Source: Saprospiraceae bacterium
GTDB taxonomy: Bacteria; Bacteroidota; Bacteroidia; Chitinophagales; Saprospiraceae
Reading direction: 5' to 3'
DNA length: 40,561 nt
Assembly: GCA_013214355.1 (NCBI GenBank)
Contig: JABSSL010000110.1
Location: forward strand, 1-40,561
Shown here: positions 7,493 to 16,232 of the stretch, piece after piece
Layout: each line of letters starts with the position of its first letter
How positions within the stretch are numbered: the stretch's first letter is position 1
Notes under the pieces: generated by a model
Database searches by the model: none
What the model was told of the DNA's origin: nothing
Seen by the model: only the letters and a program-made list of their open reading frames with translations
Translations under genes and position numbers: made by a program

Positions 7493-8635
7493 CTACTCCT
7501 CCAATTTCAATACCGCAAATTTCCCTTTATTCCAACCGTGCACCAGCAGGTACAGTTGCGATTCTCCTCCCTCCTCCACAAAGTGCGGCCATACATGATG
7601 GATATTGGTGAGTACGGGGATACCTAGGTCTCCAGGGACAATGGTGGATACCAGCTCGTCGCCAGTATGGGCATAGATGGGTGCCGACTTTTGATCGCCA
7701 ACGGCTCTTAGGGCGTTGAAGAAGAAGTGTTTGGACTTATAGGATACGTTGCAGACTAGGCTACCTTCGGGGATATTGTCAAAAGTTTCTAAGAAAGCGC
7801 CGTCTTTTCTGAATTTCACCACTTGTCCGGCGGCTCGATTGGCCACGTACAGATGCCCTTCGTGGGCATAGATGCCGTGGGCCGTTTGGAATTGACCAGG
7901 TGCTTTACCTTTTCCACCCCAAGCCAGTTTTCCCCAGGTCCAGGAGCCGTCTACCTCTTCGATCGTCAGGATAAAGTCTCCTTTGGAATAGCCGTGCGTT
8001 GCATAAATCACGCCATCCAGGTAGGTTACATCGGTCACGCCGAAATTACTGCCTTTGGAGGCGAAGAAATCGTTAGCTGGAACGAAGTCAAATTCGGTGC
8101 CTCTTGGTTTTAGGATATCGCTAACAATGGTTCCATCTAAATTGAGTACCAATACTCGTTTGCCTTCTTGTGCTACTGCCAAATGCTTTTTGCCTTTATG
8201 CACAAAAAATACGATGCCGTGGATATTATCTTTTAAGCGTTCATCCTGCCCGATCTTGGTCCAAGTCTTTAAGTCTGGACTGATGGCACATAGACCATAG
8301 CCCGGAATTCCAGTATAGACAATCCCCGTCTCCGGGTCTTCATTGAAACCACCATGCATGCCCGGCTCAAACGCTCGAGCATCTTCTGGGAAGGCGCCGG
8401 TCAAGCCTTCATCCCAAGAAAAGATGAAGTCCCCCTGACCAGTAACCAATCGGGCCTGCTCGATGGGTGTATCCGTGTCGGAAATCTGTGCGTGATGATG
8501 ATCGGCATCACCGTGGTGATGGCCATGATGGGTATGCGTTATGTGATCCTGCTTATGCCCATGCGCCATAAAGGCAAAGGCAATGCCTAGAATCAATAGG
8601 ACGGATAGAATCCCGAAAGTTGGTTTGTTTTTCAT
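7493..8635 (-). CDS. Secreted His-rich beta-propeller protein
   Basis: A 380-residue protein with an N-terminal signal or anchor segment (LSVLLILGIAFAFMAHG, 10-26). A histidine-rich stretch follows (about 25-50, including HTHHGHHHGDADHHHAQ) that should bind divalent metals such as Zn, Cu or Ni. The remaining 320 residues carry repeated beta-propeller-like strands typical of NHL/SMP-30-like folds (GIVYTGIPGYGLCAIS, HLAVAQEGKRVLVLNLDG, GIYAHEGHLYVANRAAGQV, then VVKFRKDG). No catalytic motif is recognised. It could be a periplasmic or surface metal-binding propeller, but this is inference. It converges with the barrel gene and lies about 160 bases after the start of the next minus-strand gene. 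Confidence 0.65.
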   Translation of the reverse strand: MKNKPTFGILSVLLILGIAFAFMAHGHKQDHITHTHHGHHHGDADHHHAQISDTDTPIEQARLVTGQGDFIFSWDEGLTGAFPEDARAFEPGMHGGFNEDPETGIVYTGIPGYGLCAISPDLKTWTKIGQDERLKDNIHGIVFFVHKGKKHLAVAQEGKRVLVLNLDGTIVSDILKPRGTEFDFVPANDFFASKGSNFGVTDVTYLDGVIYATHGYSKGDFILTIEEVDGSWTWGKLAWGGKGKAPGQFQTAHGIYAHEGHLYVANRAAGQVVKFRKDGAFLETFDNIPEGSLVCNVSYKSKHFFFNALRAVGDQKSAPIYAHTGDELVSTIVPGDLGIPVLTNIHHVWPHFVEEGGESQLYLLVHGWNKGKFAVLKLEE

Positions 8636-8796
8636 CGTTTTGAAGATTATTTCCAGAATATAGTACGAAAATCAACGAAATAACTTTGTTAAGAAGCCGT
8701 TTCGTAGCTGTCAAATTACGGGAAAATTAGAAAGGTGAAAGTGAAAATGCCAATATATCTTTTCCTGACCAATCCCAAAGTCATGTTGTAAGCCCT

Positions 8797-10986
8797 TTAA
8801 GGTTTAAATCTAAACCATACGATCTTATCCATATAACTGCAAATCGTAGCTATATCAATGAAGCCATCTTGATCAAAGTCAGCGCCGTGAATTTCATTCA
8901 GTCCCGATAGCCCTTTTACATCCTTAACAATCATTTTTGCTTCCTGGAAGGTACCATCGCCCGCATTTTGATTCCAGTACAATGCCCCGTCTCTGGAGCC
9001 ATACACTACATCCTGATGCTTATCTTGATTCAGATCGGCCACGTAGAGGGAGGAAGCAAAAGATACCACTCCTCGCAGATCTTTCTGTAATTCGAATTGT
9101 CCAGTCCCATCATTCTTAAACCAAACTGCCCTTCCTGCATATTCCAAAGTGGCTACTACATCCATGTCTCCATCCCCATCCAAATCGGCAGCCCGAACCC
9201 TGTTGGCTCCATCTGCCCTTCCCATGATAATTCTTTGCGGCCCAAAGTTGCCCCCTCCAAGGTTAGGATACCAGGCTACTTTATCATCCGACACGGAAGC
9301 GGATAAGACATCTACCCAACCGTCTCCATTCAAATCCGCCGTGTAGACAGACTGCGTGCCATAAGCTTTTCTTCTCCCGGCTATAATTCCTCCAGTAGTG
9401 AATTTTTGTCCAGATTCTTGACGATACCAAACGACATTGTCCCCACTCTGAGCACCAACCACAATATCTAGCTTGCCGTCCTGATCTAGATCTGCTGTAG
9501 CAATGGACCAAAGATTCGAATGGAATTCACCTATTTCCCGCTGCTGGGCGAAGCTACCTTTCCCCTGGTTTTCAAAATATACCATTTTGCCACTTTCCCC
9601 ATTGGAAGAAAATACGTCTGGATCACCATCTTGATCGAGATCCACTACGTACAAGTTCCTCGGCGAGCGTAAATTACTCGGAATGACCTGTTGTTTTCCA
9701 AAATTTCCTTCGCCCAAGTTCCGATACCAAGCGATCTTATTATCCCTTAGGGAAGAAAAGAGGATATCCGCTTTTCCGTCTTGATCTATGTCTGAAGTCA
9801 ATACATGGATAGGAATAATGGCTTTGGGTGCCAGAAGCGTTTCAGCTACCAATTTCTGATCCGTTTTTTGATATCGATACTGAGTAAGAACATCATCTGA
9901 TCTTGAACCTGAGATGATTTCCGGATGGCCATCACCATCGAAGTCTGCGCTAGCAAGCGCCTCTTTCTGTCTGGTATCACTCTTTATAATCTGGGCCGAA
10001 GAGAAAGTCCCTCCTCCCCTATTCTGAAACCATAAAATCTTTGCATCCCGATGATCTGCGGTACTTAGCACTAGGTCCAGTTGCCGATCCCCATCTACAT
10101 CCAATGTCAAACCGGTGGCAACTGAACTCAGTCTATCACCAATCTGGCTCTTTTCAGTAAATACCCCTTGGCCAATGCCTGCGTAGAGGTAGGGGCCAAA
10201 GGAATAGGAAATAAAGACAATATCTTTTCTCCCATCCCCGGTGAAGTCTGCCACATACAACTCTTTTAGATTTTCCAAGACGAATTCCTCAGCTATCTCT
10301 TGTCTTTCTGAAAAGAGATTCTTTCCCTCATTCCTATACCAATACATCCGTCCTCGAGTAGCAACAATAATATCTTTCCGTCCATCATCATCCAGGTCAG
10401 TTGCATGGAGATAACGGACCCGTGAAACACTTTTCAGTAATGGATGGGATTGCTCAAACTGACCTTTTCCAGTATTGATGTATAAAAGGATAGCAGAGCC
10501 TCCATAGGAACCGCTGATAATATCAATATCACCATCCTGGTCAAAATCTGCTACTGCTATATATTCAGGTCGTTCTAATTTGGGGGCAATGACTTGCTTC
10601 TTTCGGAAATTGCCATCCCCTTCATTTTTCAGCCAGGCTAGTTCAGCGTCCAATTCTGCGAGGTAAAGGATGTCTTCCCAGCCATCTTGATCCAGATCCA
10701 ACACGTAGATCTTGCTGATGTGCTGTGGGCTATCAAAAAGTACCTTAAGGGTATCAAACTGATTCTGGCTTTTATTCCGCAACCAGACAATTTTTCCATC
10801 TTGACGCCCAGCAACGACGATGTCAGGATTCCCATCCTTGTCCAAATCGCCCGTTGCAACACTAGAGATTTCGCAGACTTCGCAAGTGGTTAAAACTTGC
10901 GCTGGGCCAAATTGCGCATAGAGGTTTTGTGAAAGTAATACAAGAATAATACAATACAGGGTTTGCTGAGAGAAAGCGGTATTCAT
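8797..10986 (-). CDS. Secreted FG-GAP/VCBS-repeat protein, 14 repeats
   Basis: The open frame extends to a TTG at 11010, but the ATG at 10986 gives a clean signal peptide (MNTAFSQQTLYCIILVLLSQ, then NLYAQ), so 729 residues is preferred. The mature protein is almost entirely FG-GAP/VCBS repeats of about 48 residues. Fourteen calcium-loop motifs of the form D-[FLVI]-[DNT]-x-D-x-x-x-[DE]-[IVL] are readable, for example DLDKDGNPDIV, DFDQDGDIDII, DLNGDGWVDVL and DFDQDGFIDIA. Each is followed by a WYRN/WFKN-like segment. Such repeats build seven-bladed, calcium-binding propellers, so 14 fits two propellers. No enzymatic domain, anchor or type IX sorting domain is visible. The role is unknown; surface adhesion or scaffold functions are common in the family. 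Confidence 0.88.
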   Translation of the reverse strand: MNTAFSQQTLYCIILVLLSQNLYAQFGPAQVLTTCEVCEISSVATGDLDKDGNPDIVVAGRQDGKIVWLRNKSQNQFDTLKVLFDSPQHISKIYVLDLDQDGWEDILYLAELDAELAWLKNEGDGNFRKKQVIAPKLERPEYIAVADFDQDGDIDIISGSYGGSAILLYINTGKGQFEQSHPLLKSVSRVRYLHATDLDDDGRKDIIVATRGRMYWYRNEGKNLFSERQEIAEEFVLENLKELYVADFTGDGRKDIVFISYSFGPYLYAGIGQGVFTEKSQIGDRLSSVATGLTLDVDGDRQLDLVLSTADHRDAKILWFQNRGGGTFSSAQIIKSDTRQKEALASADFDGDGHPEIISGSRSDDVLTQYRYQKTDQKLVAETLLAPKAIIPIHVLTSDIDQDGKADILFSSLRDNKIAWYRNLGEGNFGKQQVIPSNLRSPRNLYVVDLDQDGDPDVFSSNGESGKMVYFENQGKGSFAQQREIGEFHSNLWSIATADLDQDGKLDIVVGAQSGDNVVWYRQESGQKFTTGGIIAGRRKAYGTQSVYTADLNGDGWVDVLSASVSDDKVAWYPNLGGGNFGPQRIIMGRADGANRVRAADLDGDGDMDVVATLEYAGRAVWFKNDGTGQFELQKDLRGVVSFASSLYVADLNQDKHQDVVYGSRDGALYWNQNAGDGTFQEAKMIVKDVKGLSGLNEIHGADFDQDGFIDIATICSYMDKIVWFRFKP

Positions 10987-11010
10987 AAGTTTACTATGGT
11001 TTGTTTTCAA

Positions 11011-11480
11011 TTTTGTGAGGATACAGTAGGTAGCGCCTTATCTTATATTCATAATAACGCACCCCTAATGTCAATATACATCAAAAATAGAAAGGCATAA
11101 GGTTAGCACGTTTTTAAAATCCAAAATTAGGTTATTTGGGGCAAATATGCGCCTTCAGTTCGCTATAAAGTCTCGCCGTATCTTCCAGGCCCCGTTATGG
11201 GGTTACCGAACATGACTACGTTTTCTTCCTCACCAAGAAAGGAAGTTGCCTGTGCTCATACCATCCTAGAATTTTGAACATGGAACTGATTCAATAGAAG
11301 AATTGAACAAGCCTTTAAACTTCACAAATGAAATCATGGGACGTTAACTCAGTGAAATTGCTTAGGATTTAGGCTTTAACTACCCTCATTATTTCACTCG
11401 TTTATTCAAATCTAAAACGGGTAAAACGCCACTGGAATATCGCAATTGGAATTAGCCTCTGTATTATCAAAACCCCTCTC
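11011..11480. other. Intergenic stretch with no recognised gene
   Basis: About 470 bases between a minus-strand and a plus-strand gene. No open frame of credible length, RNA gene or strong hairpin was seen. It should contain the promoter of the FG-GAP gene, but no clear TAnnTTTG motif was found close to that start. Confidence 0.5.
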
Positions 11481-11511
11481 TTTGTTTGCTGCAATCTCAT
11501 GACTACTTTTG
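11481..11511 (+). promoter_or_regulatory. Bacteroidota-type promoter of the DUF4345-like gene
   Basis: TTTG at 11481-11484 and TACTTTTG at 11504-11511 are separated by 19 bases. This matches the Bacteroidota housekeeping consensus TTTG-N19/21-TAnnTTTG. The -7 element ends 13 bases before the ATG at 11525, giving a very short leader. Confidence 0.75.
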
Positions 11512-11524
11512 TCCAACTAACTAA

Positions 11525-11941
11525 ATGCAGATTATGTCCAATCAAGCTAAAGTCGAACAAGCTTCGAAAACCTTCCTTCTAGCTACGGCTATCGCGCTAT
11601 TTCCCGTATCATTCACCTACGGATTTTTGCCAGAAGGCACGATGAACCTCTTATTCGGAATTGATACTACGGTTGAGGATGTCAATCTGAAAAATATGCT
11701 ACGGGCCTTGATGAGCTTGTACTTGGCCATGGTTCTACTTTGGACGATTGGAGCCTTTCGGGTGAAATACCGGAAGGTGGCCTTACACACCTTGGTGTTT
11801 TTCATGTTTGGTGTAGCAGCGGGGAGAGCATTCAGCTTCTTGCTAGATGGGATTCCAGACTGGCCCTTTGTCTTTTTCTTTTTTGCAGAAATAGTGATGG
11901 GGGGCGTGGGTCTTAGACTACTGAATAGCTTAGAAAACTAA
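11525..11941 (+). CDS. DUF4345-like four-helix membrane protein
   Basis: A 138-residue integral membrane protein with four hydrophobic segments (about 16-34, 60-78, 87-106 and 112-132). The order and spacing, with LPEGTMNLLFGID after helix 1, NMLRALMSLYLAM in helix 2 and GRAFSFLLDGIPDWPFVFF near the end, match the DUF4345 family of small bacterial membrane proteins of unknown function. A second in-frame Met lies at 11534 and is equally possible as start. A strong consensus promoter sits 13 bases upstream. The next gene begins about 300 bases downstream, so it appears to be monocistronic. No function can be given beyond membrane location. Confidence 0.7.
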   Translation: MQIMSNQAKVEQASKTFLLATAIALFPVSFTYGFLPEGTMNLLFGIDTTVEDVNLKNMLRALMSLYLAMVLLWTIGAFRVKYRKVALHTLVFFMFGVAAGRAFSFLLDGIPDWPFVFFFFAEIVMGGVGLRLLNSLEN

Positions 11942-12277
11942 GTGCAAGGACTGAAGTCGTTTATTGAATTTTCTGTTTTATTGCTAAAAATATCGCATAT
12001 GGATTTCATAGAGTACGCTAATGCTTGGGTAACTTGAACCACTCAGCTTAAAGCTTTTATGTTCGGACCCATCCTCAAGCAAAACAAGTCTTTTCTTAGG
12101 CTTTTATTCCTTAAATTAGCTAGTGATAAATAGGGTTACTAATGGGATTGTCCAGCGTATCGTATTCGTTCCTACCGGGATGAAAATAGAAGTTTTGGAG
12201 TAAAAGAGTAAAACGCAGTCTTATCCACAACTTCAATGGATTCTAAAGCCCTTATTAATAAAAGAAAACCTGTTCAG
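11942..12277. other. Intergenic stretch upstream of the molybdoenzyme genes
   Basis: About 330 bases with no recognised gene or RNA. An in-frame ATG at 12236 could extend the next gene by 14 residues, but they do not match the family. No TAnnTTTG element was found close to either start. Confidence 0.45.
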
Positions 12278-12733
12278 ATGGCTATTTTCAATCTTACAAT
12301 TAATGGAGAAAAGCGCGAGGTCGATGTCGACCCGGACACTCCGATTTTATGGGTATTGCGCGATGAGCTAGACCTAGTCGGGACTAAATTTGGATGTGGG
12401 GTCGCTATGTGTGGGGCCTGCACTATTCACTTGGACGGCGCAGCTACACGCTCGTGCCAGGTGCCTGTTTCTGCAATCGAAGGCAAAAAAATCACAACCA
12501 TTGAAGGCTTATCCGAGAAAGGGGATCATCCCGTTCAAAAAGCCTGGTTGGAACATGATGTGGCTCAGTGCGGCTATTGCCAAGCGGGGCAAATCATGTC
12601 GGCTTCGGCCCTATTAGATTCCAACCCCAATCCTTCTGATGAGGAAATCGAGGTAGCCATGACGGGCAATATTTGCCGTTGTGGAACGTACGTGCGCATC
12701 AAAGATGCTATTAAAACAGCCTCCAAACTTTAA
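12278..12733 (+). CDS. [2Fe-2S] subunit of isoquinoline/aldehyde-oxidoreductase-type enzyme
   Basis: The start at 12278 gives a 151-residue protein beginning [20 protein letters not shown], which is how this family normally begins. The upstream ATG at 12236 would add 14 unlike residues. The plant-ferredoxin-type domain carries the first cluster in [16 protein letters not shown] with a fourth Cys in RSC. The C-terminal helical domain carries the second cluster in [11 protein letters not shown] and NICRCGTY. It delivers electrons from the molybdenum centre of the large subunit encoded 12 bases downstream. There is no FAD subunit, as in isoquinoline 1-oxidoreductase (IorAB)-like enzymes, which pass electrons to cytochromes or quinones. 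It lacks a signal peptide and probably travels with its partner by the Tat route. Confidence 0.92.
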   Translation: MAIFNLTINGEKREVDVDPDTPILWVLRDELDLVGTKFGCGVAMCGACTIHLDGAATRSCQVPVSAIEGKKITTIEGLSEKGDHPVQKAWLEHDVAQCGYCQAGQIMSASALLDSNPNPSDEEIEVAMTGNICRCGTYVRIKDAIKTASKL

Positions 12734-12745
12734 AATCGCTGAATC

Positions 12746-14953
12746 ATGACTTTAATAAAGACAAAAGTAGGACGAAGATCATTTATCAAGACTTCAGCCG
12801 CTACTGGAGGAGGGATATTGATCGGATTCAACTGGCTGGTCAGTTGTACCCCGGCCACAGAAGAAGAACCCACCGTTGCCATTCCGAACGAATGGTTTGA
12901 TATTAACGGCTACATCAAGATCGGCGATACGGGAATGGTAACCATCTATTCTCCGAATCCAGAGATCGGGCAAAATGTAATGACATCCATGCCAATGATC
13001 GTTGCGGAAGAATTGGATGTACCCTGGAAAAATGTGGTAGTAGAGCAAGGCTCACTCGATGAGGATGCTTTCAAAAATCCACAGTTTGCCGGAGGCAGCT
13101 TGTCGATCAAGTTGAGCTGGGATGCCTTAAGAATGGCAGGTGCTGCCGGCAAAAGAATGTTGATGGAAGCGGCAGCCAAAGAATGGGGCGTTGCCGTAAC
13201 TGATTTAACAGCCAGCGAAGGTGTGATCAGTGAAATCAATGGGGAGCGAACCATCGAATACGGGCAAATTGCTTCCAAAGCAGTGGGCATAGAAGTACCT
13301 GAAGAACTGGAACTGAAGGAACCGAAGGACTACAAACTGATCGGAACCCGACAGAAGAATGTGGAAGGACCTAAAATTGTAACGGGAAAACCGCTCTTCG
13401 GTCTCGATTATAAGAGAGAGGGCATGTTGCTCGCCATGATCGAGCACCCTCCAGCATTCGGATTGAAAGTGGTAGACTTCAATACCGAAGAGATCAAAGC
13501 CATGACTGGGGTGAAAGATGCCTTCATCATTGATACGACCATACCAGAACCGGGCGGATTGGGCATCAATGCCTTCCCGCAACTGGTCGCCATCGTAGGA
13601 GAATCTACCTGGCAATTGATGAAAGCCAAAAAAGCTCTGAAGGTCAATTACGAATCCGTCAGTGAAGCGGAGAACTCGGAGATGCACGCTGCTAAGATGG
13701 AAGCAGACTTCGAGAAAGGACAAGCGGCGACAAGCCGTCTAGATGGAGATCCGGACGCAGCTTTTGCTAGTGCTACCAAGGTCATAGAGCGTACCTACAC
13801 CGCCCCTTTCATGGCCCACAACACTTTGGAGCCCATGAATTTCTTCGCCAATGTTACCGCGGATAAAGCAGAGTTGGTTGGCCCTACCCAGACACCTAAG
13901 TTATTGGAAGAATCTGTAGCCAAGCTTCTGGATATGCCCGCAGAGAACATTACCGTGGATATGACTCGTCAAGGGGGCGGGTTCGGAAGAAGACTATACA
14001 CCCATTTTGGATTGGAGGCAGCTGCCATTTCTAAGAAAATGGGCGCACCGATCAAGATGATCTACACGAGGGAAGATGATATGAGTCAGGGTACCTATCG
14101 GCCAACCTATCGTTCCGTCTACAAGGCAGGTTTGGACGAAAACAACAATTTGATCGCCTTCTCTGTGAAGGGCATTGGTATACCAGAAGGTCCTGTTTTC
14201 CCAAATCGCTTCCCTGCTGGATCCGTTGACAACTATGTAGCTGAGAGCAGAGGAATCGAAACCAATATTTCCACTGGAGCATGGAGAGCGCCAAGGTCAC
14301 ACTTCACCGCCGGAGCGGAACAGTCATTTCTCGACGAGGTGGCGGAATTGGCGGGTAAAGACCCGATTGACTTGAGATTGGAACTCTTCGAACGTGCTAT
14401 GAAAAACCCAGTAGGTGAAGAGCACGAATACGAAGCAGAACGATATGCCGGTGTACTAAAACTGGTGAAGGAAAAATCCAACTGGGGTACCGAAACCCCT
14501 GGAGTATTCCGAGGTGTAGCCGCCTACTTCTGCCACAACTCTTACGTAGCACAGGTCATGGACATGGTGCTCGTCGATGGGAAACCGAAGGTTAAGAAAG
14601 TGTATTGTGCTGTGGATTGCGGCATCTTGATCAACCGGGAAGGTGCGGAAAACATCATTCAAGGTGGTGTAGTAGATGGTATTGGCCACGCCATGTATAG
14701 CGAATTGAAGTTTGAGGATGGAACACCTACACATAAGAATTTTACGACCTATCAATTGGTGCGATTTAATCAGGCGCCAGCCGAGATAGAGGTGCACTTT
14801 GTAGAAAATGAAATTGCCCCAACTGGTTTGGGTGAGCCGGGACTACCTCCAGCCGTTGGTGCACTAGCTAATGCCTTGTACAAAGCTACTGGAACCCGTT
14901 ACTATCATTCACCATTTAGCACCGCCGATCAGGGCAGTAACTTGATAGGATAA
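12746..14953 (+). CDS. Molybdopterin-binding large subunit, isoquinoline oxidoreductase/aldehyde oxidase type
   Basis: A 735-residue protein with a Tat signal (RRSFIKTSAATGGGILIGFN, residues 10-29, followed by a Cys-containing SCTP that could be a lipobox). Family segments follow in order: GQNVMTSMPMIVAEELDVPW, GGSLSIKLSWDALR, a THNTLEPMN-like region (MAHNTLEPMNFFA), QGGGFGRRLYTHFGLEAA, GAWRAPRSHF and GLGEPGLPPAVGALANAL. The last carries the catalytic Glu region (GEPG). It should hydroxylate an aldehyde or N-heterocycle at a molybdenum-cytosine-dinucleotide centre in the periplasm. It forms a two-gene operon with the [2Fe-2S] subunit 12 bases upstream. The usual cytochrome c partner and XdhC-like maturation gene are not in the window. 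The substrate cannot be deduced. Confidence 0.9.
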   Translation: MTLIKTKVGRRSFIKTSAATGGGILIGFNWLVSCTPATEEEPTVAIPNEWFDINGYIKIGDTGMVTIYSPNPEIGQNVMTSMPMIVAEELDVPWKNVVVEQGSLDEDAFKNPQFAGGSLSIKLSWDALRMAGAAGKRMLMEAAAKEWGVAVTDLTASEGVISEINGERTIEYGQIASKAVGIEVPEELELKEPKDYKLIGTRQKNVEGPKIVTGKPLFGLDYKREGMLLAMIEHPPAFGLKVVDFNTEEIKAMTGVKDAFIIDTTIPEPGGLGINAFPQLVAIVGESTWQLMKAKKALKVNYESVSEAENSEMHAAKMEADFEKGQAATSRLDGDPDAAFASATKVIERTYTAPFMAHNTLEPMNFFANVTADKAELVGPTQTPKLLEESVAKLLDMPAENITVDMTRQGGGFGRRLYTHFGLEAAAISKKMGAPIKMIYTREDDMSQGTYRPTYRSVYKAGLDENNNLIAFSVKGIGIPEGPVFPNRFPAGSVDNYVAESRGIETNISTGAWRAPRSHFTAGAEQSFLDEVAELAGKDPIDLRLELFERAMKNPVGEEHEYEAERYAGVLKLVKEKSNWGTETPGVFRGVAAYFCHNSYVAQVMDMVLVDGKPKVKKVYCAVDCGILINREGAENIIQGGVVDGIGHAMYSELKFEDGTPTHKNFTTYQLVRFNQAPAEIEVHFVENEIAPTGLGEPGLPPAVGALANALYKATGTRYYHSPFSTADQGSNLIG

Positions 14954-14985
14954 TGCAAATCGTGTGAATCTTAGTAGGTAACTGA

Positions 14986-15023
14986 AAATCAGCCTTTCGG
15001 ATTTATATCCGGGAGGCTGATTT
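14986..15023. terminator. Two-part hairpin between convergent genes
   Basis: Outer arms AAATCAGCCT (14986-14995) and AGGCTGATTT (15014-15023) pair perfectly. Inner arms CGGAT (14998-15002) and ATCCG (15007-15011) pair around TTAT. It is placed between the stop of the molybdoenzyme gene and the stop of the opposing gene at 15123, so it probably terminates from both sides. Confidence 0.75.
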
Positions 15024-15122
15024 CAGCATATGAAGCGAATTATTCGTCCATCACTCCTTGAACTGCCTCATCCTCAACATGAATCCGCATTGATACCGCA
15101 AAACAAGAAGTTAAGGACCACC

Positions 15123-16229
15123 TTATTTATCTTTCAAAAAAGCTTCAATCAGATAATTGTAGCTATAATCCTTAGCTGCCAGCGTTTTTTTTAGTGCTTC
15201 CTCAATCGTGCTATCCATCAAGTCAGGTCGGGTCTCCAGATAATTCAAATAGCTCCGTAGCTGGTTTTTTGTCATATCCTGAACACCCGCGGCCAATAGT
15301 CTAAGCGCCTGGGGATGTGCGTTTTCCAGTTCTTTAATCAGCAAAGTCCGGGTATTTATATCCAGATGAGCAAAGTACTGAAAGAAGGATACTGTTGTGT
15401 ATTCGTCCTTCCACAATTCTTCAGGCATTTTTTTGAGAATATACCTCCGAAGTAAAGGTTTGGCCTGTCCAAAGATGGCAGTGATTCGAGCTAAGTGTTG
15501 CTCAAAATCGTCCGCGTTCAACTGCTTCAGTGCATAGCTCTGGTAATCTTCATAGTCAGAATCTAGAAAATAGGAGGCTAACTCTCGGGTGTAAATACTA
15601 TCTAAATAGGCATCCATTTTTTGGACTACCTCTCCGTGCACCAGATGCCAGGCCGTGTAACAGGAATACAAGGCGCCTTCGACCACCGATTCCTTGATCT
15701 CCTTCTTGGTCGCCCCTGACACGGCATCTACTTCCTGACCCTTGAACTTCACTTTTTCCTGAGGTTTCGCATTGGTATCGAACAGATCAGATAGCTCCCT
15801 TCTTTCCAGGATCGAATATCGATTCAATAATAAATCGTGTAGCTTTTGGTAGTCCTCCTTTTCGAATAAATCGTGATCATACTTAGTAAGGGGAGCCTCC
15901 GGATCAACTGCATATCCAACGTAGGCCCCTAGCAAATTCCAATAGATCTCAATGACCATGGGTTTGCAAATGTTGTCGATACAAACCGGGGTCAGAATAT
16001 CTGCATAATACAGTAAGGGAGCCCCGTCCTCATCCGACAGCAAATAAATCGCATGGGTAAGGGCCGTATCTTTGCCCTGGAACGAAAAGACTTCCTCCAC
16101 TTGCACCACCGCTTCATATTCCCGATCCATCGCAAAATGTATAGGCACATGTTGAGGTGTCTCGTCCGACAAAGGGACCTGCCAATTGCTTACTACCAAT
16201 GCAAACAGCAAAGAAAGATAGAGCAACAT
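15123..16229 (-). CDS. Secreted FMN_bind-like protein with helical-repeat tail
   Basis: A 368-residue protein with a short signal peptide (MLLYLSLLFALVVSNW). Residues about 25-220 include EVDAVSGATKKEIKESVVEG, which resembles the FMN_bind core D-x-x-[ST]-G-A-[ST]-x-T. The final Thr, which carries the covalent flavin in NqrC/RnfG-like proteins, is Lys here, so covalent flavinylation is unlikely. The segment CIDNICKPMVIEIYWNLLG contains two Cys. Residues 230-368 look like helical repeats (HEAT/ARM-like). It starts 3 bases after the stop of a secreted FAD oxidoreductase and is surely co-transcribed with it. An electron-transfer or assembly role for that enzyme is inference. Confidence 0.55.
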   Translation of the reverse strand: MLLYLSLLFALVVSNWQVPLSDETPQHVPIHFAMDREYEAVVQVEEVFSFQGKDTALTHAIYLLSDEDGAPLLYYADILTPVCIDNICKPMVIEIYWNLLGAYVGYAVDPEAPLTKYDHDLFEKEDYQKLHDLLLNRYSILERRELSDLFDTNAKPQEKVKFKGQEVDAVSGATKKEIKESVVEGALYSCYTAWHLVHGEVVQKMDAYLDSIYTRELASYFLDSDYEDYQSYALKQLNADDFEQHLARITAIFGQAKPLLRRYILKKMPEELWKDEYTTVSFFQYFAHLDINTRTLLIKELENAHPQALRLLAAGVQDMTKNQLRSYLNYLETRPDLMDSTIEEALKKTLAAKDYSYNYLIEAFLKDK

Positions 16230-16232
16230 AGC

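Noticed and set aside
10987-11010. TTG start for the FG-GAP gene
   Set aside because: The ATG at 10986 gives a compact signal peptide; the TTG start only adds a polar leader.
13205-13723. 172-codon minus-strand open frame inside the molybdoenzyme gene
   Set aside because: It is fully antisense to a well-supported conserved enzyme and resembles no protein; it is a shadow of that gene's codon use.
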